A DNA stretch of 64,000 bases, taken from Candidatus Poribacteria bacterium. GTDB taxonomy: Bacteria > Poribacteria > WGA-4E > GCA-2687025. Shown piece after piece: positions 57,936 through 64,000 of this stretch. Both the position numbers and the translations under genes were made by a program. The notes under the pieces were generated by a model that searched no databases, was not told where the DNA came from, and saw only the letters and a program-made list of their open reading frames with translations. How positions within the stretch are numbered: the first letter of the stretch is position 1; each line of letters begins with the position of its first letter. The stretch covers positions 1 through 64,000 of the forward strand of contig BPJZ01000015.1 of assembly GCA_026004875.1 (NCBI GenBank), read 5' to 3'.

Positions 57936-59228
57936 TTAGGTCTTCTGGGGTCGCTCCTTGGCCGCCGGGAAGAGCACGTTGTTGAGGATCAACCGGTAGC
58001 CCGGCGAGTTCTTAAAGAGCTCTAGCTGGGTCGGTAGCTCCCCGACATTGTGTCGGTAGTCCTCCGGGTCGTGGCCGGCAAGGAACGTGAAGGTTCCGCG
58101 GCCCAGCTTTCCGTGAATGTACTTGACGTAAGGCGTCCCTCGAATCTCTCCCAGGATGACCACGTTCTTTTTGATCAGCGAGCGGCGGAAGCTGGTCGTC
58201 TGGCCTAAGAACCCTCGAACGCGAGCCACGTGGCACTGAGTGAGCATCGTCGGGATCGGGTCGTACTTAGCCGAAAACTGGAACAGCTCAAAGTCCTCTG
58301 AGCCGTCGTCGGTCAACGCCGGTTGCGGGTTATCGATGTTTGAAAACTCGTAGACCATGGGGTCGGGGATCAGGGTGAAGTTCTCAAAGGCAAAGGTCAG
58401 CGAGAAGTCCAGCTTCTGGGCATAGTTTGGGTCTATAGGTGTGCCGTCCAGCTCCGGCGCGACAATGTCCACCCGCCCTCCTTGGGTTGCCAGCGCGATG
58501 TCGATCGTCTCCGGCGCGGAGCACATCGCAAAGAGAAACCCTCCGTTCTCAACGTACTCCCGAATCTTGAGCGCTACAGCCCCTTTCAGGTCGGCAACGC
58601 GTTGGAATCCCAGCTGTCGGGCCTCCTCCCGGAAGGCTCGCACCCGCTGCTGATACCAAGCCGTTCCGGCGTAGCTGCCGTAGAACTTGCCGAACTGGCC
58701 GGTGAAGTCCTCATGGTGGAGGTGCAGCCAGTCGTACTCCTGCCGTTGCAGATCGCCCCGGAGGACCTCCTCGTCCCAGAGAATATCGTAGGGAATCTCG
58801 GCGTAGTCCAGCGCCAGCTTCACCGCATCGTCCCACTGGTCGCGGAAGATCGTATCGTCGGGAGGGGCGTAAACGGCGATCTTGGGCGCCTTCTCTAGGA
58901 TTACGTTGTCCATGTTGGCGTCCTCCATGATCCGGCGGATCGCCTGCAGGTCCGCGTCGGTGATCGGCACCACCCGAACGCCCATCGTCAGCGCTCGTCG
59001 TCTCACGTCCGGATGGTCCTCAAGGAGAAACGCTCCGCCCCGGTAGTTCAGCAGCCACTCGGCGCGATAGGCCCTAGGCTCCTGAAGCGTCCAGTAGGTC
59101 AGGCCGTAAGCGCGCAGGTGGTCCGTCTGCTCCTGGTCCATAGGGACTAGCAGCCATTGTCCCCAGGCGCTCAGAGATCCAACGAGAAGGAGGAGACCCC
59201 ATCCGATTCGAATCTGCGTCCTGTTCAT
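57936..59228 (-). CDS. Conserved exported protein of the 'asparagine synthetase B-like' family
   Basis: Intact, 430 residues, signal peptide ending LSAWGQ. The opening QWLLVPMDQEQTDHLRAYGLTYWTL and ending NSPGYRLILNNVLFPAAK match a conserved family of Bacteroidetes/Ignavibacteria-type bacteria often labelled asparagine synthetase B; no glutaminase or synthetase motif is visible, so I do not accept that name. The middle (DDTIFRDQWDDAVKLALDYAEIPYDILWDEEV, EYDWLHLHHEDFTG, GGFLFAMCSAPETIDIAL) looks like a glutamine-amidotransferase-like or ThuA-like fold, residue use unverified. Overlaps the TPR gene by 4 bases. Confidence 0.8.
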   Translation of the reverse strand: MNRTQIRIGWGLLLLVGSLSAWGQWLLVPMDQEQTDHLRAYGLTYWTLQEPRAYRAEWLLNYRGGAFLLEDHPDVRRRALTMGVRVVPITDADLQAIRRIMEDANMDNVILEKAPKIAVYAPPDDTIFRDQWDDAVKLALDYAEIPYDILWDEEVLRGDLQRQEYDWLHLHHEDFTGQFGKFYGSYAGTAWYQQRVRAFREEARQLGFQRVADLKGAVALKIREYVENGGFLFAMCSAPETIDIALATQGGRVDIVAPELDGTPIDPNYAQKLDFSLTFAFENFTLIPDPMVYEFSNIDNPQPALTDDGSEDFELFQFSAKYDPIPTMLTQCHVARVRGFLGQTTSFRRSLIKKNVVILGEIRGTPYVKYIHGKLGRGTFTFLAGHDPEDYRHNVGELPTQLELFKNSPGYRLILNNVLFPAAKERPQKT

Positions 59229-61526
59229 CGTCTCGCTCCGGGTTGTTCCGAGCTGCGTTCGATCGTCTCGCGGGCCGCCTGTTGCGCCTGGAGCGCATAG
59301 GCGCCGTCGGGATAGAGTTCCAAAAGGCGCTGGTAGGCGTCCAGGGCTGCGTCGGTCTCCCCTCGCGCCGCTTGGAGCGCACCCAGCCGCAGGAGCGCCG
59401 CGGCGACCGAGGCCCCCTCTCCCTGAGCAGCGGCCTCCAGCTCCCGGATCGCCTCCTCCGTTCGGCCCTGGGCTTCCAGGAGCTCAGCGAGGGCGAGCCG
59501 TACTTCCGACGCCAACGATGCCGTCGGGCTCCTCGCCACCAGCGCACGGCCGGCCTCCAAGGCTTCGGCGTTTTTTCCCTGCTGGAGCAGGCGAAGGAAC
59601 CCAACATATCCCTGCAGGAGCGGCTCGCGGGAGCGGTACTCCTGGATCAACGCCATGCGGGCGACCGCGTCGTTGGAGACGCCGGCGGCGGGGAACCGCT
59701 CGACCACCTGCCGATAGGCCTCCAGCGCCTCCTCCCAGCGTTCCTGAAAGAAGGCCAGCTCTCCCTGCAGGAACTCAATCTCGGCGGCCTCGTCCGGTCG
59801 GAGCGATCTGGCCTGTTGAAGGGCATCTTCGGCCCGCGCGTAGTCTCCCGCCTGCATCCACGCCCGCGCAGCGTAAAGCTGAAGGAGAGGGCGCTCCCCG
59901 GCGCGGGCCGGGTCGGCCAACAGCCGGTTCACCAGCGCGATCGCCTCCTGAGGGCGCCGGAGCCGCTCAGAAAGGACCCGAAGCAGCCGGGCGCTCACCT
60001 CCCCTCGAGTCCGTCCGGAGCGGTCGAGCTCCTGGGCCCGTTGGTAAGCGGCGTAGGCCTCCGACCATCGGCCTTCCTGCTCGGCGATCTCGCCCAACGC
60101 CATCCACCAAAGCGGCGTCTCGGGACGCTTCGGGGAACAATCGAACGGCCGCCTCATAGAGGGCTCGTGCCGTCCTCAGGTCATGAGCCTCGCGGTACTG
60201 CTGAGCATACTGAACAAGCAGCTGCCCCCGATCGGGGAACAGAGCCGCCAAGCGCTCAAAGTCCTTGATCGCCTGGTCCACTCGGCCCAAGATTAAGTTC
60301 AGCTCAGCGAGCGTCAGGATCAGGTTGGCGTCCTGAGACTGCCCGGATCGTTCTCTCAGCTTCGCTTCGGCCTCCGCCAACCGCTCTTTCAATCGCTCCG
60401 GTGGGAACAGCTCGCTTAGCGCCGAGACCAACGACGCCCGGTTGGCGTAGATCGGTCCGATCTGCAGCAGAGCGTCCAGATAGACCCTCAAGGCCTCCTC
60501 TCGCTTGCCCTGAATGGCGTACACCTCGGCCAGCTGGATGTAAAGATAGGCGTAGCCCGGCTGCATCTGGATCGCCTTTCGGAAGGCTTCGGCCGCCTCG
60601 TCGAAGTACTCGTAGCGGCGGTAGAGCATTCCCAACTGCTGGTAGGTCGAGTAGGAGGCCTCTCCGTGTTGAGCCATTTGGCTCCAGACCTCGCGGGCGG
60701 CCTGCCGGTCGCCCTGTTCGGCATAGACCTCTCCGAGCGCCTGCCAAAGGGCGGTGTCGTTAGGCCGTTTCGCTAGCGCGCCGGAGAGCAGGCGTACAGC
60801 GTCTTCGTACCGTTTCTGCCGTCGGTAGACCTCCGCCAATTGTTCGATGAGCTGGGCGTCGTCTGGGCTGTCGCTCAAAAAACGATCCAGGAACGCTTCG
60901 GCCTCTGCCGCTCGGTCGTCCAAGAGCAGCAGGGAGATCAACTGTCGGAACGCCGATCGGAAGTAGATCGAGCCGACGTGCTCTTCCAGGAAAGAGCGGT
61001 AGGCCTGGATCGCCTGCTCGATCCGGTTGGCGGCATAGTAGTAGTTCCCCAGGAGGTAATGGGCCATCTCGGCGGCTCGCGTTTTGGGATAGGTGCGCAT
61101 GACCGTCTCACACATGGCCGCCGCCTCGAGGTACTGGTACCGGCGGACATAGAGGTTTCCCCAGTAGGAGACCGCCTGCATGGCTAGCGGGTCGTTCGGC
61201 TCCAAGGCGACGGCCTGAGCGAAGGCTTGGCGGGCCTTAGCGTCCTCCTCAAGGCGGTCGTAGCTTTGGCCTAGCCGAAGATAGGCCTGGTTCAGATAGG
61301 GGCTGTCGGGGTACTGGGCGATGTACTCGCTCAGGGCTCGGACAGCGGCCTCGTAGTCGTTTTGGAAGTAGTGGCGCTCCGCGGCCTGGAGGGCTTGCAT
61401 CGCTTCAGCGCCGTTGGAACTGGGGACTGGTGGCGTGGGGGGATGTTGGGCTTCGACCTCTCCAGCTCCTAGGAAAGCCAAGATCAGGATCGGGCTCAGC
61501 CAGGTTTTGAGTCGGGATCGCCTCAC
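59225..61526 (-). CDS. Exported TPR-repeat protein, frameshifted
   Basis: About 766 residues. Signal peptide MRRSRLKTWLSPILILAFLGAGEVEA, a Pro-rich linker, then near-continuous tetratricopeptide repeats (for example AAERHYFQNDYEAAVRAL, AYLRLGQSYDRLEEDAKARQ, QALGEVYAEQGDRQAARE, QLAEVYAIQGKREEALRVY). One frameshift near 60130 joins the 519- and 310-residue ORFs (LFPE then PETPLWWMALGEIAEQEG). Overlaps by ATGA with both the DUF4175-like gene before it and the conserved exported protein after it: one tightly coupled unit. Likely a periplasmic scaffold; partners not known. Confidence 0.88.
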
Positions 61527-64000
61527 GGTCTTTCCTCCTGGACCATTTCGCTGAGCGCTCGGAAGTAGGCCCGAATGAGCGCACGGTAGGCCTCTGGGAG
61601 CTCGGCCTCCTGAACCCGGCCTAACTCACCGGCGAATTTTTGTTGGACCTGGCTCCACTCTTGGGCCATCTCGCCCTGTTGTTCGCCGAAGATCTGTCGG
61701 GCCAGCTCACGCTTCCGGCTTCGGCCGACCTGTCGGCGCTCTAAGGCCTTGGCGCTCTCCAGCATTCGGGTTTCGATCCGGCGCATGCGCTCCAACGTTT
61801 CGCGGTTCAGCTCTCCGGCCTCTAGGCGGCGTTGGACCGATTCCATCTCCTCGCCCAGACCGGCCAGCTCGCCGAGCATCTGTTCCATCCGCTCTAGCCG
61901 CTCGGCCAGTTGTTGGAACGCCTGTCGGATCAACTGCTGTTCGAAGGCCATCCGCTGGAGGGTCTGCTGGAACTGTCCTGACTGTCCCTGCTGCATCATC
62001 TGTTGGAGCTGTTCAGCCAGACGATTCAGGTCGCCCTGACTTTCGGCCAGTTGCTGGAGCTGCTCGAGGAGGTTTTCTGCGCCGGCCTGTTGCATCTGTT
62101 GGCTCAAGGCGTCCAAGTTGTCCAGAAGGCGCAGGGCGGCCCGGTTGAGAGCGGCGATCCCCTCCCGCTGGATCGGCAGGGCGCGGCCCACCTCCGATTC
62201 GGAGAGGGCTTGAGCCGCTCGGCGGAGCGCGTCGGCAGCGGAAAGCACCTCCCATCGGAGCTCCATCGGTACTTGCGGGTTCTCCTGGGTGGTCTCTTGG
62301 AGCCGCCGGGCGATAGCGTCGACGCTTTCGGCTAATGCCTGTTCTTGACGGGCCAGCTGTCCGAGGAGCTTCCGTTGGGCCGACGTGATGGTGCCGCTTC
62401 GCCCGTTGAGTTGGCGCGTCTCCTGAGCGAGCTCCTCCTGCATGCGCGAGGCGTCCAGGAGCTCGCCGACGGCCCGGCGAAAGGCGCTCACCAGCTCCGA
62501 AGCGTCCTGGCCGCGCATCGCCTCCATCGCCATCTCCAGGCGCTGCTGGAGCGTTCGAAGCTGCCGGTAGGCCTCTGAAGCGGACGGCTGGGCCCCTTCG
62601 GGGTTCTGCTGTTCCAGCGACCGCTGGGCGGAGCGCAGGGCTTGACGGGTCGGAGATTCGACAGCCTCCTGGGCGATCCGTTCCACCTCTTGACCGACGG
62701 AGCGGAGGGACTCTTCCTCCTGAAGTGCTTCAGCGGCTCGTTCGATCTGTTGGGTCAGGCCGTGAAACTCCTCGGCGATCCGGCCTTCCTGATCGCCGAG
62801 CCGCGCCATCTCTCGCGGTGGGGGCGTTTGAGCCTGCTGGAGCCACTCTTCGAGCCGTTGGACGATCCGCTCCTGTTGATCGGCCAACGTCTTGGCTAGT
62901 TGTGCCGCCTTTTCCAGCTCCTGTTGACGTTTGAGCCGTTCCAGGGAACGGATCATCTGCTCGATCCGCTGCTGAAACGCCTCGCGGTCGAACTGAGCTT
63001 CCAAGAGCTTCTGTTCCTGTTCGGGGGGCGTCACCGCCTCCAGCGCCTCGTTGAGCTTGCGGATCGCCTCCTTGAGCTCCTCGGAGGCCACCTCGTCGAG
63101 GAGCTGTTGCATCTTGGCGACCTTTTCCAACGTCTCCAGATCGAGCAGGTTGTTCTCCATCGACTCTTGAAGCATCCGGTTCATCTCTTCAGCGAGCTGT
63201 TGCCGGAGGGCGTCGGCCTCCTGTTCCTTGCGGATGGCCTCCTCGATCGCTTTCTGTTCTTTGACGGTCAGCTGGTGCTCTTGACGGATGCGCTCCAGGG
63301 CAGAGCCGATCAGGTCTCCGGCCTCATCGTGGGCTTGGGTGATCGCCTCTAACAGCTCCTCCTGGGTGTTTTGGCTTGAAGCCAGCGTGGTCGAACAGCT
63401 CCACCATGGAGGGGAACCGGAGGAGATAGGTCGGCGAGAAGGCCTCCTTGGGCCCAGAGACTGTGTCGTTGTCCCGCACTCGGAACCGGTACTCCACCAC
63501 GTCGTTGGGAAACAGGTCCAAGTGGGAGAGGTCCCAACTGTGTCCGACCCGCTCCAAGGGGATGGGGGGATCGAAGCGCCGGAGCAGAACCTGCTCTTCG
63601 CCGGGCCCGTTGGTCCAGCGGTAAAGCAACGTCAAGTCGGCGACGCCGAAGTCGTCCACCACCTCCACCAGGAGGGGCACCCGCATCGAGTCGTTGAGGA
63701 CCGTCTCTCGCTCCGGCTGCAACAGGCGGACCTCCGGCGGTTCGTCGGCGATCGCGATCAGCGTGTAGCGGGGCGGGTCCGGGTCGCGGAGCCCTTCGAC
63801 GGACTCCAGGCGGAGAGCGTACCGCCCGCTCTTCTGGACGAAGAACTCGCCGCGAAACTGGGCGCCCTCCACCTCCATCGGGACGTTCTCGCCTCCACCA
63901 AAGTCCAGCAGCGCCGAGCGCAGAGCCGCTGCGCTGGTCCCCTCGATCTGTACTCGTGTGCCGATGAGTGCGGTGATATCTCCCTGGTTCTCTTCAAGGA
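61523..64000 (-). CDS. DUF4175-like protein with very long Gln/Glu-rich coiled coil, 5' truncated
   Basis: Partial at the window end (the reading is open to 64000). The N-terminal visible part is beta-rich (FRGEFFVQKSGRYALRLESVEGL, VDDFGVADLTLLYRW, NDVVEYRFRVRDNDTVSGPKEAFSPTYLLRF), as in DUF4175 proteins of the FCB group, followed by a frameshift near 63388 (LFD then TLASSQNTQEELLEA) and about 610 residues of heptad coiled coil rich in Gln, Leu, Glu and Arg. Last in transcription order are TPR and conserved exported proteins. Membrane helices expected for the family would lie outside the window. Role unknown. Confidence 0.82.

Noticed and set aside
57936-59228. Asparagine synthetase B
   Set aside because: Database-style name for the family, but no N-terminal nucleophile Cys of a glutaminase or ATP pyrophosphatase loop is present, and the protein has a signal peptide.

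Overview
The window is a GC-rich, gene-dense bacterial segment (roughly 48 protein genes and one tRNA; no rRNA, CRISPR array, insertion sequence or prophage seen). Gene content suggests an uncultured bacterium near the FCB/Latescibacteria/Poribacteria part of the tree: many Gfo/Idh/MocA oxidoreductases, a PhyH-type dioxygenase, a secreted pectate-lyase-like protein, a KorAB-type 2-oxoacid:ferredoxin oxidoreductase, and a tail block of an 'asparagine synthetase B-like' conserved protein, a TPR lipoprotein/periplasmic protein and a DUF4175-like protein. An outer membrane is implied by a porin-like barrel and a MacA-like adaptor. The phylum is an inference from content only.

Data quality dominates the reading. 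About 19 genes, including near-essential ones (uppS, glgC, yvcK, korA), are interrupted by frameshifts. Wherever I could locate the event, removing one G or C from a short G/C run restores the family sequence, so I read these as homopolymer over-calls and annotate full-length genes across them.

Layout: 1-10.2 kb, minus-strand catabolic and transport genes (PHP hydrolase, ribose-type ABC ATPase and permease, Ldh2-family dehydrogenase, then a MacA-like adaptor with two MacB-type permeases) after a truncated Gfo/Idh/MocA gene. 10.4-14 kb, plus-strand polysaccharide block (pectate lyase, PhyH dioxygenase, Gfo/Idh/MocA). 14.1-18.5 kb, ammonium transporter behind a sigma-54-like promoter, HpcH aldolase, XRE regulator, uppS. 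18.5-24.6 kb, large GH63-like glucosidase, Ycf48-like repeat protein, aminotransferase and homoserine kinase. 24.7-27.6 kb, a P2-type ATPase homologue in which nearly every catalytic motif is degenerate. 27.6-31 kb, a metal-uptake operon (His/Cys-rich small protein, His-rich porin, ZnuA-like, ZnuB-like). 31-33.8 kb, glycosyltransferase and MurJ. 33.9-44.2 kb, a seven-gene operon: GAF/PAS histidine kinase, lone receiver, GlgC, phosphohexomutase, YvcK, a nucleotidyltransferase-DUF89 fusion, and NagB. 44.2-47.5 kb, MBL hydrolase, a degenerate phosphoesterase and an NnrS-like membrane protein. 47.4-54.6 kb, a long minus-strand run (two Gfo/Idh/MocA, sugar isomerase, ispE, tRNA-Gln, rplY, amidase, GerMN, pth). 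54.9-57.9 kb, korAB. 57.9-64 kb, the tail block with ATGA overlaps, running off the window end.

The most interesting items are the pseudo-P-type ATPase, the nucleotidyltransferase-DUF89 fusion within an amino-sugar/glycogen two-component operon, the metal-import operon with an outer-membrane porin but no ATPase, and the sigma-54-type promoter before amt.
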